Below the pieces are notes generated by a model. The model was given only the letters and a program-made list of their open reading frames with translations, was not told where the DNA came from and searched no databases. From Variovorax sp. dw_308 (GTDB lineage Bacteria > Pseudomonadota > Gammaproteobacteria > Burkholderiales > Burkholderiaceae_C), in assembly GCF_019207085.1 (NCBI RefSeq), contig NZ_JAATOM010000009.1, positions 62,001-126,000 on the forward strand: a stretch of 64,000 nucleotides of DNA, read 5' to 3'. Position numbers and translations under genes: made by a program. This document shows, one piece after another, positions 25,447 through 34,249 of the stretch; within the stretch, counting starts at the first letter, position 1; every line of letters starts with the position of its first letter.

Positions 25447-26052
25447 TCAGACGTCGAAGAACACCGTTTCCTTCGCGCCCTGCATGTGGATGTCGAAGCG
25501 ATACACCACCGCGCCGCCTTGCTCGTGGCGTTGCGCGACGAGCGTTTCGCGGCGCTGCGCGGGCACGCTTTGCAGGACGGCATCCTTCGCATTGGCTTCG
25601 GCCTCGTCGCTGAAGTAGATGCGCGTGAAGGCGTGCAGCAGCATGCCGCGCATCGTGATGATGGCGTTGACGTGAGGCGCTTCGCCCGGCGCCTCGGCGC
25701 CCGGCTTGACGGTGTGGAACACGAAGCGCTTGTGTGCGTCGGTGCCGGTGCCGCAGCGGCCGAAGGCGCGGAAGCCGATTTCGCTGGCTTCGTCCACGGT
25801 CTGCGGATAGCGGCCTTCGCCATCGGGCTGGCTGATCTCGACCAGTGCGTCGAAGATCGGGATGCCGTCGCCGTCGATCACGCGGCCTTCGAGGCGGATG
25901 CGTTCGCCGGTGGCGTTGTCGAGCGCCACGGTGGCGTCGAAGGGCTGATTGAAGTCGTAGCCGTATTGGGTGGCGGTGAGGCCGTAGGCGAAGTACGGGC
26001 CGACCGTCTGCGAAGGGGTCTGGCCGAAGTTGGTTTCGAGTGCGCTCATCAT
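25447..26052 (-). CDS. pcaG: Protocatechuate 3,4-dioxygenase, alpha subunit
   Basis: 201-residue alpha subunit of the non-heme Fe(III) ring-cleaving dioxygenase. Family blocks: QTPSQTVGPYFAYGLT at the N-terminus, VIDGDGIPIFDALVEISQPDGEGRYPQ, PHVNAIITMRGMLLHAFTRIYFSDE. The alpha subunit lacks the iron ligands, which lie on the beta subunit. A good AAGGAGA lies 8 bases before ATG 26052. It follows pcaH by 19 bases in the same operon. Confidence 0.97.
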   Translation of the reverse strand: MMSALETNFGQTPSQTVGPYFAYGLTATQYGYDFNQPFDATVALDNATGERIRLEGRVIDGDGIPIFDALVEISQPDGEGRYPQTVDEASEIGFRAFGRCGTGTDAHKRFVFHTVKPGAEAPGEAPHVNAIITMRGMLLHAFTRIYFSDEAEANAKDAVLQSVPAQRRETLVAQRHEQGGAVVYRFDIHMQGAKETVFFDV

Positions 26053-26071
26053 GAATCGTGTCTCCTTTTGA

Positions 26072-26797
26072 TCAACGGTTTTCGAACGGCGTCTCGTCGG
26101 CGCCGCGCAGCACGATGTCGAAGACGTAGCCGAGGGCGTAGTCGGGCTCGGTGATGTCGAGGCTGAAGTCGGCTACCAGGCGGTTGCGGTACTTCGCCGG
26201 CGTGCCGGTGACCATCGGGTCGTATTGCATCAGCGGGTCGCCGGGGAAGTACATCTGCGTGACCAGGCGGCTGGCGAAGTGCTCGCCGAACAGCGACACG
26301 TGGATGTGCTGTGGGCGCCAGGCGTTCGGGTGGTTGCCCCAGGGGTAGGCACCGGGCTTGATCGAGAGGAAGCGGTAGCGGCCTTCGTCGTCGGTCATGC
26401 AGCGGCCGGCACCGAGGAAGTTGGGGTCCAGCGGTGCGTCGTGCTGGTCGACCTTGTGCACGTAGCGGCCGGCGGCGTTGGCCTGCCAGATCTCGACCAG
26501 CGTGTTGCGGATCGGGCGCTTGCGCTCGTCCATCACCTGGCCCGTGAGGATCATGCGTTCGCCGAGCGGCTCGCCGTTGCGGCGGGCGTTGCGGGTGAGG
26601 TCGTTGTCGAATTCGCCGATGCTGCTGTGGCCGTAGACCGGCTGCTGCAATTCGCCGATCGAGGCCTTGAGCGGGATCAGCGGCTGCGTCGGGCCGCGCT
26701 TCACGGTCGACTTGTAGCCGGGGTAGATGTAGGAGGGATGGCTTTCGAAATCGCGTGGCGCGAGGGTCGCGGCGGGCGTCTTGGTGCGGTCCAGCAT
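26072..26797 (-). CDS. pcaH: Protocatechuate 3,4-dioxygenase, beta subunit
   Basis: 241-residue catalytic subunit that cleaves protocatechuate to 3-carboxy-cis,cis-muconate. The iron ligands of the family are in place: Tyr in NAAGRYVHK, Tyr in KPGAYPWGN, and the two His in RPQHIHVSLF. The start ATG 26797 follows AGGAGACACG. pcaG follows. It is divergent from pcaQ, whose product normally activates it. Confidence 0.97.
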   Translation of the reverse strand: MLDRTKTPAATLAPRDFESHPSYIYPGYKSTVKRGPTQPLIPLKASIGELQQPVYGHSSIGEFDNDLTRNARRNGEPLGERMILTGQVMDERKRPIRNTLVEIWQANAAGRYVHKVDQHDAPLDPNFLGAGRCMTDDEGRYRFLSIKPGAYPWGNHPNAWRPQHIHVSLFGEHFASRLVTQMYFPGDPLMQYDPMVTGTPAKYRNRLVADFSLDITEPDYALGYVFDIVLRGADETPFENR

Positions 26798-26863
26798 GTC
26801 GTGTCTCCTGAGGGAAATGTCTTGTGGGAGCCCGCACTTTAGAAGGCCTCTTAGTTGATGTAA

Positions 26864-26887
26864 ATTGAACAATCGATGATTTTCAAT
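26864..26887. promoter_or_regulatory. Interrupted palindrome between pcaH and pcaQ, candidate LysR-type operator
   Basis: ATTGAA and TTCAAT flank twelve bases that include a central ATCGAT. It lies 12 bases before the pcaQ start in the divergent promoter region. The position fits a PcaQ site, though it differs from the site described in rhizobia. Confidence 0.4.
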
Positions 26888-26898
26888 AAGCATTGGTT

Positions 26899-27915
26899 AT
26901 GAAAAAGAGCGCCGCGCCGGCTCTTGCCTTTTCGCGCAACGTGCAGTTGCGGCACCTGCGCTGCTTTGTCGCGATCGCGCAGGAGCGGCACCTGGCGCGG
27001 GCGGCGGAACGCCTGGCCGTGAGCCAGCCTGCCATCTCCAAGACCCTGACGGAGCTCGAGGCGCTGGTCGGCACGCGCCTGGTCGAGCGCAGCAGTGCGG
27101 GGCGGCGCGGCGTGCAAGGCCTGACACCCACCGGCGAGCAACTGCTGGGGCATGCGCTGCGCGTGCTGGAGGCGGTCGATGCCGGCGCACAGGCCATCGC
27201 GCCGGCGGCGGGCGTGCGGCTGGAGCGCCTGCGCATCGGCGCCTTGCCAAGCGTCGCGCCCGCGCTGCTGCCGCAGGCGCTGGCCAGGCTGCGCGCGCAT
27301 TGGCCGGCGTTGCAGGTGAGGGTCAAGAGCGCGACCAATGCGGTGCTGCTTGATGAACTGCGCGCGGGCGAACTCGACCTGGTGGTGGGCCGCCTCAGCG
27401 ATCCGCGCCTGATGACGGGCCTGAGTTTCGAACTGCTCTACACCGAGCCGCTGGTGTTCGCGGTGCGCAAGGGTCATCCGCTGGCACGGCGCGGGAGTTC
27501 GGTGCAGGCGGTGCTCGGCTTTCCGTTGGTGGTCTACGCGGAGGGCACGATCCCGCGGCACAACACGGAGAGTTTCTTTTCCTCGCGCGGGCTGGCCTTG
27601 CCGCCCGACGCACTGCAGACGCTCGACCTGATGGTGGCACGCGCGCTGGTGGCGGCCTCCGATGCCGTGTGGGTCACGCCGCTGGGCGCGGCGCGAGACG
27701 ATTTCCTGGCCGGCACGCTGATCCGGCTTCGCATCGATACGCCTGGCACGGAGGAGCCGGTCGGGTTGCTGATGCGCAGCGATGCGCAGAGTTCGGCGGC
27801 GTGTGTCGCGATGCTGGGCCTGTTGCGCGAGGCTGCGCGCCAGGGCCAGCCGAAGAGCCGGCCTGCGGGTGCGACGACGAAGAGAGGTGCTTCGCGCAAG
27901 ACAGCCGCGCGCTGA
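26899..27915 (+). CDS. pcaQ: LysR-family regulator of protocatechuate genes, PcaQ-like
   Basis: 338-residue LysR protein: HTH at LRHLRCFVAIAQERHLARAAERLAVSQPAISKTLTELEALVGTRLVERSSAGRRGV, then a substrate-binding domain (LERLRIGALPSVAPALLPQAL, LVVGRLSDPRLMTGLSFELLYTEPLVFAVRKGHPLA). The divergent position beside pcaHG and the overall likeness to PcaQ support the name; the family responds to 3-carboxymuconate pathway intermediates. ATG 26899 starts MKKSAAPAL; an earlier TTG is less likely. The C-terminus has a basic Lys/Arg-rich tail (TKRGASRKTAAR). Confidence 0.88.
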   Translation: MKKSAAPALAFSRNVQLRHLRCFVAIAQERHLARAAERLAVSQPAISKTLTELEALVGTRLVERSSAGRRGVQGLTPTGEQLLGHALRVLEAVDAGAQAIAPAAGVRLERLRIGALPSVAPALLPQALARLRAHWPALQVRVKSATNAVLLDELRAGELDLVVGRLSDPRLMTGLSFELLYTEPLVFAVRKGHPLARRGSSVQAVLGFPLVVYAEGTIPRHNTESFFSSRGLALPPDALQTLDLMVARALVAASDAVWVTPLGAARDDFLAGTLIRLRIDTPGTEEPVGLLMRSDAQSSAACVAMLGLLREAARQGQPKSRPAGATTKRGASRKTAAR

Positions 27916-27957
27916 TGCCCCGCATCACCGGGCCGGTGGGCCCGAGGCCTGCGACGA

Positions 27958-28353
27958 TCATTGCCTCGCTGCCGCGGGAATCTCCGTGTGCGCCACGCAG
28001 CGCCAGCCGTTGCCGGTCTTCACCCAGGTCGATGTGTCGATCATGTCCGTCGTGGTGCTGCTTTCGGGCTTGCCGCGCTTGCAGACGCCCTGCTTCACTC
28101 GGTAGGTCAGGATGGCGGTTGCATCGTTCGGAAGGAAGACATCGACGTCGCTGAGTTCGAAGGAGGTCAGCACCATGGCGCCTTCCTCCGCCATCTTTCG
28201 ATAGCCCGCGTGGTCGAACTGGAGCGTTCCTTGCGGACTGACCATGAGCGCGCGTTTGTCGAGCAGCGAGAGGGCGGCGTCGGTGTCCTGGTCGACCATC
28301 GACTGCCAGAACCTGGTCTCAAGGTCGATGAGGGTTTTGTCGAGCGTCGGCAT
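27958..28353 (-). CDS. NTF2-like (SnoaL/DUF4440-type) small protein
   Basis: 131 residues with the cone-shaped NTF2 fold pattern: helical N-terminus (LDKTLIDLETRFWQSMVDQDTDAALSLLDKRALMVS), then strands FDHAGYRKMAEE, ELSDVDVFLPNDATAILTYRV and STWVKTGNGWRCVAHTEIP. Such proteins can be isomerases, dehydratases or steroid-binding proteins; no catalytic set is evident. ATG 28353 is the start because it directly begins the family pattern. It is convergent with pcaQ and upstream of nothing obviously related. Confidence 0.75.
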   Translation of the reverse strand: MPTLDKTLIDLETRFWQSMVDQDTDAALSLLDKRALMVSPQGTLQFDHAGYRKMAEEGAMVLTSFELSDVDVFLPNDATAILTYRVKQGVCKRGKPESSTTTDMIDTSTWVKTGNGWRCVAHTEIPAAARQ

Positions 28354-28513
28354 TGCAAATTCTCCATTCGCAAATGCCACATGATTCCAACGCGTGTGCC
28401 GCAGGCGATCAGACGGGGTGCTTTCGCCCGGTAGAACCGCGCCTACACGGCCGACGCAGGGCGACATGGAGGGACGCGCGGGCTGATCGTCCGGCCCGCG
28501 TGCCGCGGTCTTG

Positions 28514-31129
28514 TCAGGCCGGCTCCGCCACCTTGAAGAAGCCGCGCAGCGCCTCGGCCATCTCGCTGCGCACGCGCTCGCCCGAGACCACCACGTCGAT
28601 CATCGTCAGTGAGGTGTGGGTGTGGCCGCGTGCGGTGATCCAGCGTGCGGGCGTTCCCGCGGCGGCCAGCGCCTTGGCGTAGGCGATGCCTTCGTCGCGC
28701 AGCGGATCGAACTCGCAGGTGACCACGAACGCGGGCGGCAGGTTCGACAGGTCGGCAGCGCGCAGCGGCGACGCCTTGGGATGCGTGCGATCGGCGGGGT
28801 CGGCGTAGTGGTCCCAGAACCACTTCATCAACGGCGCGGTCAGCACGTAACCCTCGGCGTTCTCGACATAGGACGGGGTGCGCATGTCGCAGTCGGTCAC
28901 CGGCGTCAGCAGCAGTTGGCCCGAGATCGCCGGCCCGCCGTGGTCGCGCACCTGCTGGCAAGTCACCGCCGCGACGTTGGCGCCGGCGCTCCAGCCGGCC
29001 ACCGCCAGTTCGCCCGGAATGCCGCCCAGCTCGGCTGCGTGGTCCGCAACCCAGCGCACGGCTGCGAGGCCGTCGTCGGCCGCGGCGGGGAACCGCGCCT
29101 CCGGTGCGTGCCGGTAGTTCACCGACATGATCAGCGCGTCGGAGCGTTGGCAGAGGTCGCGGCACAGTGGATCGTCGGAATCGTGGCTGCCCAGCACCCA
29201 GCCGCCACCATGGAAGTAGACGACCACGGGATGCGGGCCGGGGCTTTCCGGCCGGTACAGGCGGTACGCCAACGGGCCGGCCGCCCCGGGCAAGGCGCCG
29301 TCGACGGTTTCGCCGATCGTCGGGCCGGGCGGACGCGCCGCCGACAACTGCGCCAGCAATCCACGCGCCTGCTCGACGGGCAGCGAATCGAAGGTGGGCA
29401 GGTTCAGGGTTGCCATCATCTGCAGCACCATCCCCACGTCGGGCTGCAGGCGCCGGACCACGCCGTCCGTGCAGCGCGTGACTTGCGCGCCGGTGCGCCG
29501 GAAGCCCAGCCAGTCGCGCGCCACCACCTCGTCGCAGGCGCCGCGGTAGGCGTCGACCCCGCCGACATAGGGCAGAAAGCCGCGCGGCTTGCCGGGCACG
29601 TTGGCGCCCATGTACCAGGAATCGGCGGTCGGGTAGAGCGTGATGTTGGCGCAATCGTCGACGTGCTGCACCCAGCCGGCCTCGGCGGCCTCGGTCGGCT
29701 CGATGGTGCCCAGGCCGTCGGCGCGCAGGCGGGCCAGGCAGTCGGCGATCCAGTCCACATGCTGCTCGATCGAGACCATCATGTTCGACAGCACCGACGG
29801 GCTGCCCGGCCCGGTGATGGTGAACAGGTTGGGAAAGCCCGCGGTCATCAGCCCGAGGTAGGTGCGCGGGCCGTTCGCCCACTTGCGCTTCAGCGTGACG
29901 CCGTCGCGGCCGGTGATGTCGACGGAGACGATGGCGCCCGTCATGGCGTCGAAACCCGTGGCATAGACGATCGCATCGAAGGCCATCGTCTCGTCGGCGA
30001 GGTCGATGCCGGCTTCGGTGATGCTCTGGATCGGCTGGCTTCGCAGGTCGACCAGCCGCACATGGGGCAGGTTGAAGGTGGCGTAGTAGCCGGCGTCCAG
30101 GCAGGGGCGCTTGGTGCCGAACGGATGGTCCGTGGGGCAGAGCAGGTCGGCGATCTCGGGGTCTTGCACGACGCCCCGGATCTTCTCGTGCACCAGGCCG
30201 GCCACGATGGCATTGGCATCGCGAAACAGGATCTGGTCGGCGAACACGCTCAGGATCGGAATCAGCTCGCCCGATTGCCAGGCGGCCTCGAAGCGCTGGC
30301 GGTGCACCTCCGGCGGGCTGTAGCGGCCGTAGATCTGGGTCCGCTCGTTCGGCACGCCGGCTCGCGACCATTTCGCCTCGCGGCGATAGGCGTCGCGGTC
30401 GGCTTGCAGCGGTGCGAGGCGTTCGGGCCGCACCGGGCCGTTGCCGGCCGGAATCGAGAAGTTGGGCGTGCGCTGGAACACCGTCAACTGGCTGGCTTGG
30501 CGGGCGATGTGCGGGATCGACTGGATGCCGGACGAGCCCGTGCCGATCACCGCGACCCGCTTGCCGGTGAAGTCCACGCCCTCGTGCGGCCAGCGGCCGG
30601 TGAAGTAGACCTCGCCCTTGAAGCGATCGGCGCCGGGGATGTCGGGCGTCTTCGGCAGCGACAGGCAGCCACTGGCCATCACGTAGAACTGGCAGCTGAT
30701 GTCCTGGCCCGTGTCGGTGCGCAGATGCCAGCGGCCGGCCGCCTCGTCCCAGCGGGCCGCGACCACGCGGGTGTGGAAGTCGATGTCGCGCCGCAGGTCG
30801 TAGCGCTCGGCCACGAACTGGGCATAGCGCAGGATCTCCGGCTGGGTGGCGTACTTCTCCGACCAGGTCCAGGCTTTTTCCAGTTCGGGGTCGAAGCCGA
30901 AGGTGTAGTCGGTGGTCGGGATGTCGCAGCGTGCGCCGGGGTAGCGGTTCCAGTACCAGGTGCCGCCCACATCGCCGGCCGCCTCCAGCACACGGGTGGT
31001 GAAGCCCAGTTGCCGCAACTTGTGCAGCATGTAGAGGCCGGAGAAGCCGGCGCCCACCACCACCACGTCGACATCGACCTTGGCATTGCCGGCCGGGGGC
31101 GCGGTGTCGTCGTTCCTTGTCTCCACCAT
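28514..31129 (-). CDS. Fused Baeyer-Villiger monooxygenase / alpha-beta hydrolase (esterase)
   Basis: 871-residue two-enzyme fusion. Residues 20-540 are a flavin monooxygenase: Rossmann motifs GAGFSG (26-31) and GTGSSG (196-201), GTWYWNRYPGARCD, and the BVMO fingerprint region F170-P181. The fingerprint His is Phe176 (FKGEVYFTGRWP). Residues about 590-871 are a hormone-sensitive-lipase-type esterase: HGGGW oxyanion motif (His640), nucleophile Ser714 in GWSAG, Asp808 in EFDPL and His836 in GHTHT. A BVMO converts a ketone to an ester or lactone and the esterase would hydrolyse it, so one polypeptide could do two successive steps. GGAG lies 7 bases before ATG 31129. It is divergent from the flavin halogenase-like gene at 31366. 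Confidence 0.9.
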   Translation of the reverse strand: MVETRNDDTAPPAGNAKVDVDVVVVGAGFSGLYMLHKLRQLGFTTRVLEAAGDVGGTWYWNRYPGARCDIPTTDYTFGFDPELEKAWTWSEKYATQPEILRYAQFVAERYDLRRDIDFHTRVVAARWDEAAGRWHLRTDTGQDISCQFYVMASGCLSLPKTPDIPGADRFKGEVYFTGRWPHEGVDFTGKRVAVIGTGSSGIQSIPHIARQASQLTVFQRTPNFSIPAGNGPVRPERLAPLQADRDAYRREAKWSRAGVPNERTQIYGRYSPPEVHRQRFEAAWQSGELIPILSVFADQILFRDANAIVAGLVHEKIRGVVQDPEIADLLCPTDHPFGTKRPCLDAGYYATFNLPHVRLVDLRSQPIQSITEAGIDLADETMAFDAIVYATGFDAMTGAIVSVDITGRDGVTLKRKWANGPRTYLGLMTAGFPNLFTITGPGSPSVLSNMMVSIEQHVDWIADCLARLRADGLGTIEPTEAAEAGWVQHVDDCANITLYPTADSWYMGANVPGKPRGFLPYVGGVDAYRGACDEVVARDWLGFRRTGAQVTRCTDGVVRRLQPDVGMVLQMMATLNLPTFDSLPVEQARGLLAQLSAARPPGPTIGETVDGALPGAAGPLAYRLYRPESPGPHPVVVYFHGGGWVLGSHDSDDPLCRDLCQRSDALIMSVNYRHAPEARFPAAADDGLAAVRWVADHAAELGGIPGELAVAGWSAGANVAAVTCQQVRDHGGPAISGQLLLTPVTDCDMRTPSYVENAEGYVLTAPLMKWFWDHYADPADRTHPKASPLRAADLSNLPPAFVVTCEFDPLRDEGIAYAKALAAAGTPARWITARGHTHTSLTMIDVVVSGERVRSEMAEALRGFFKVAEPA

Positions 31130-31365
31130 GGCGGTATCTCCAGGTTGATGTGTCAGGCAGACTTCACCAGGGTGTTCCTGAGGACGGCCCGACTTTTCAG
31201 CTTACAACTTGCGGCCACCACGCGCCATGTGCGTTGTGCACTTGCTTTCTTGCGCGATTCGGTTTGCGGATCGCGACCTGCGAGGGAAGCACCCGCCTGG
31301 AATCGCCAGTCCTGCGACGGCACAATGAGTACAAATAATTTGCTCAATCCCAGGAGAAGTCCGCT

Positions 31366-32685
31366 ATGGATGCTGTTCAGGAATGCGATGTGCTCGTCGT
31401 CGGCGGAGGCCCGGCCGGATCGACCATTGCCGCACTTCTCGCGCGCGAAGGCCGCCGCGTGGTTCTGCTCGAGAAGGAACACCACCCCCGCTTCCACATC
31501 GGTGAATCGCTGCTGCCCGGCAATGTGGAATTGTTCGACAAGCTCGGCGTGCGCGAGCAGGTCGAGAAGATCGGCATGCCCAAGTTCGGCATCGAGTTCG
31601 TGCCGCCGGACCTCGACTACTGCAGCTATGTCGATTTTTCCGAAGGCTGGGATCCGTCGAAGGACTCGGCCTGGCAGGTGCGCCGGTCCGAGTTGGACGA
31701 GTTGCTGTTTCGCAATGCCGCGAAAGTGGGCGCGGTGGCCATGGAAGGCGCGCGCGTGCGCGAGATTGATTTCGACAGCACGGGCGCCACCGTGCAGGCG
31801 GAACTCGACGATGGTGCGCGCCGCACCTGGCGGGCCCGCTTCGTCGTCGATGCCAGCGGCCGCGACACGGTCCTGGCCAACAAGTTCAAGTGCAAGCAGA
31901 AGAATTCGAAGCACAACAGCACCGCGCTGTTCGGCCACTTCCGCAACGCCCGGCGGCTGGAGGGCAAGCGCGAGGGCAACATCAGCATCTGCTGGTTCGA
32001 GCACGGCTGGTTCTGGTTCATTCCGCTGGCCGACGGCACGACCAGCGTCGGCGCGGTGTGCTGGGCCTACTACCTGAAGGCGCGCGACAAGCCGTTGAAG
32101 GACTACTTCTTCGACACCATCGCGATGTGCCCCGAACTCAACGACCGCCTGAAGGACGCGACGCTCGTTGACGACAAGGTCCATGCCACCGGCAACTTCG
32201 CCTATTCGAGCACGCATGCCACCGGCGAGCGCTACCTCATGCTGGGCGATGCCTTCACCTTCATCGACCCGATGTTCTCGTCCGGCGTGTTCCTGGCGAT
32301 GCAGAGCGCCTTCGACGGCGCGAAGCTCGTACAGACCGCACTCGACCGGCCAGCCGAACTGCCGGCGGCGCGGCAGGAGATGGAGACGCGCCTGCGCGTG
32401 GGGCCGCGCGACTATTCGTGGTTCATCTATCGCGTGACCAACCCGACGATCCGCGACATGTTCATGCACCCGCAGAACATCTTCAACGTGAAGCAGGGGC
32501 TGATGTCGCTGCTGGCGGCCGACATCCACCAGGGCTGGTACTACCGGCGCTCGCTTTGGATGTTCAAGGTGGTGTATTACTTCGTCTCGCTGCTGAACTG
32601 GCGCCGCACCTATGCGGGGTGGAAGCGGCATCGGTTCAATGTCCGGGACATGGGGCAATTGCGGGGTGAGACGATCCTGAAGTAG
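31366..32685 (+). CDS. FAD-dependent halogenase-like flavoprotein
   Basis: 439-residue flavoprotein with the FAD motif GGGPAG (13-18), the PHBH-like body (VVDASGRDTVLA, YLMLGDAFTFIDPMFSSG) and both marks of flavin halogenases: WxWxIP (W215-F-W-F-I-P220) and the FxxPxxSxG of FIDPMFSSGVF. Lys73 (MPKFGIEF) is a possible counterpart of the catalytic lysine. Halogenases need a flavin reductase partner, which is not in the window. A non-halogenating oxidase or hydroxylase of the same superfamily is possible. CCAGGAG lies 9 bases before ATG 31366. Confidence 0.75.
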   Translation: MDAVQECDVLVVGGGPAGSTIAALLAREGRRVVLLEKEHHPRFHIGESLLPGNVELFDKLGVREQVEKIGMPKFGIEFVPPDLDYCSYVDFSEGWDPSKDSAWQVRRSELDELLFRNAAKVGAVAMEGARVREIDFDSTGATVQAELDDGARRTWRARFVVDASGRDTVLANKFKCKQKNSKHNSTALFGHFRNARRLEGKREGNISICWFEHGWFWFIPLADGTTSVGAVCWAYYLKARDKPLKDYFFDTIAMCPELNDRLKDATLVDDKVHATGNFAYSSTHATGERYLMLGDAFTFIDPMFSSGVFLAMQSAFDGAKLVQTALDRPAELPAARQEMETRLRVGPRDYSWFIYRVTNPTIRDMFMHPQNIFNVKQGLMSLLAADIHQGWYYRRSLWMFKVVYYFVSLLNWRRTYAGWKRHRFNVRDMGQLRGETILK

Positions 32686-32748
32686 GGCGGTGCCGCGATC
32701 ACGCCGCCGTCCGGCGGTCGATCCGACCGGCACAACGCGGCATATCCC

Positions 32749-32856
32749 GTGCCGAGGGCATCGGGTGTTCCCCGCAGCGAAATAAAGGAGGAGCCGGCAG
32801 CCGAAGGCTGGCGGCGGGGGACATTCGCGGAGGGGAATACCCGGTGTCCTCGGCAC
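32749..32856. repeat. Interspersed inverted repeat element with inner hairpin
   Basis: Outer arms 32749-32781 and 32824-32856 are inverted copies (GTGCCGAGG at the outer ends, TTCCCC and GCGAA further in). An inner stem GCCGGCAGCC/GGCTGGCGGC lies between them. This looks like a genus-specific REP/MITE element; no gene is seen in 32686-32920. Confidence 0.75.
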
Positions 32857-32920
32857 ACGCCCCGCACGTGAAATGAAGGCTTCCGCAGACCGGCGTAGCA
32901 GCGACCTCAGCAGCCCTGGA

Positions 32921-33688
32921 TCAACCTGGCTTGACCGCCGTGTACTCGGAAAAGATCCCGACTTCCTTGTGCCGCGCCACCGTCTCGAAGCCGGCCGCCT
33001 GCAACGCTGCCACGACCTGGGCCGGCGCGATGCAGGCTTCGATCGTGTCCCAGTAATAGCGCCACAGTTCGGAGGTGCCACGCTGGCGCGCGACGACGCG
33101 GGCAATCACCGGCACCAGCGTGCGCATGTAGGCCTTGAGCAGGGTGTTGCCGAGGGCGCTCTCCGGACGGCTGATCTCCAGGATGACGAGGCGTCCGCCC
33201 GGGCGCAGCACCCGGTGGAATTCGGCAAAGGTCTGGCCGACGTCGGACACGTGGCGCAGCGCATAGCCCATGCTGAGGAAGTCGGCCTCGTTGTCGGCGC
33301 AGGGCAGTTGCTCGGCCCGCCCGACCTTGAGTTGCACGCCGGGCAGGCTGACCTGGCCCAGCATGCCCGGGCTCGGGTCGACGCCGACGAGGCTGCCCGA
33401 GGAGCCGATCAACCCGAGCGCCTCCCGCGCCACCAGGCCGGTTCCGATGCCGACATCGATCACCTTGTCGCCTGCACGCAGCCCCGCGCGCTGCAGCGCC
33501 ATCCGGCGATAGCGGGCGCCGGTGCCCAGCGCCAGCACGCGCTCGATGCGGTCGTAGTCGCTCGCCGTCTCGTCGAAGATGCGGCGCAGGTAGCGCTGGT
33601 GATCAGCCTCGTCGCGGTAGTACTCGGGCAAGGGGGTGTGCGGTGACTGCACGGCGTCTCTGGTTGTGGTTCTTGTGGTGTCGTTCAT
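32921..33688 (-). CDS. UbiE-like SAM-dependent methyltransferase
   Basis: 255-residue class I methyltransferase of the UbiE/COQ5 group. Motifs: HQRYLRRIFDETASDYDRIERVLALGTGARYRR, motif I VIDVGIGTGLVAREA, acidic VGVDPSPGML, motif II region GRAEQLPCADNEADFLSMGYALRHVSD and RVLRPGGRLVILEIS. It may act in quinone or phenolic compound methylation, but it is one of several possible UbiE paralogues and lacks ubi neighbours. Transcribed away from the repeat at 32749 with a 28-base gap to the DUF1841 gene upstream. Confidence 0.85.
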   Translation of the reverse strand: MNDTTRTTTRDAVQSPHTPLPEYYRDEADHQRYLRRIFDETASDYDRIERVLALGTGARYRRMALQRAGLRAGDKVIDVGIGTGLVAREALGLIGSSGSLVGVDPSPGMLGQVSLPGVQLKVGRAEQLPCADNEADFLSMGYALRHVSDVGQTFAEFHRVLRPGGRLVILEISRPESALGNTLLKAYMRTLVPVIARVVARQRGTSELWRYYWDTIEACIAPAQVVAALQAAGFETVARHKEVGIFSEYTAVKPG

Positions 33689-33716
33689 GCACCATCATAG
33701 GCAAACGCCCGGCGCG

Positions 33717-34151
33717 TCAGTCCTTGGTGGCGCGCCGCTGGACGCAGGCGATGTAGGCCTCGCCGTCGGGCGGCCGGCCCGCGCGCTGGGCCTCCCACAT
33801 CATGCGGCCCAGGCATTCCATCGCTTCATGGTGCGCCTCGAGCAATGAGTCGCGCCGCGCGGCAAGCAACTCGACCGCCTGGCGGATGCCGCGCGGCTGG
33901 TCGATGGAGCATTGCTCGCTGATCGACAGGTGCATCGACAGGTGCAGGAACGGGTTCTCGCGGCCGTCCTTGCCGTCGTAGACCCGCGCGACGGCGGCGT
34001 CTGCGTCGGCCAGGTCGGCGTGGTACTCGGGATGCTGGTCGATCCAGCCGGCGGCGATGGTTTCGAGGGCCTCCAGCGGCAGGCCCTGGCGGCTCTTGGC
34101 GTAAACGCCGCAGAAGAAGCGGCGAACGTCTTCGGGGGAAGGATTGAACAT
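33717..34151 (-). CDS. DUF1841 family protein
   Basis: 144-residue protein of the DUF1841 family of beta- and gamma-proteobacteria. The conserved core NPFLHLSMHLSISEQCSIDQPRGIRQ with paired His is present, after SPEDVRRFFCGVYAKSRQG. Function is unknown; the His-rich core suggests a metal site. It is upstream of the methyltransferase gene on the same strand and divergent from the LacI gene. Confidence 0.9.
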   Translation of the reverse strand: MFNPSPEDVRRFFCGVYAKSRQGLPLEALETIAAGWIDQHPEYHADLADADAAVARVYDGKDGRENPFLHLSMHLSISEQCSIDQPRGIRQAVELLAARRDSLLEAHHEAMECLGRMMWEAQRAGRPPDGEAYIACVQRRATKD

Positions 34152-34221
34152 GCGCCCAGCGTATCACCGGGGCGCAGGGCGACCGCTTTCATCCATAATC
34201 CGCAGCGGCGTCCGGCGCGGA

Positions 34222-34235
34222 CGTTAGCGCAAACA
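34222..34235. promoter_or_regulatory. LacI-type operator before the LacI gene
   Basis: CGTTAGCGCAAACA matches 12 of 14 bases of the ideal palindrome TGTTAGCGCTAACA used by many LacI/GntR-like regulators, 15 bases upstream of the regulator start. A similar site precedes the dehydratase gene (35568-35581). Confidence 0.6.
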
Positions 34236-34249
34236 TCGGAGCCTCCTTC

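Noticed and set aside
28616..32077. 1153-residue frame opposite the BVMO-esterase fusion
   Set aside because: Shadow of the fusion gene, whose Rossmann motifs and triad are intact on the other strand.
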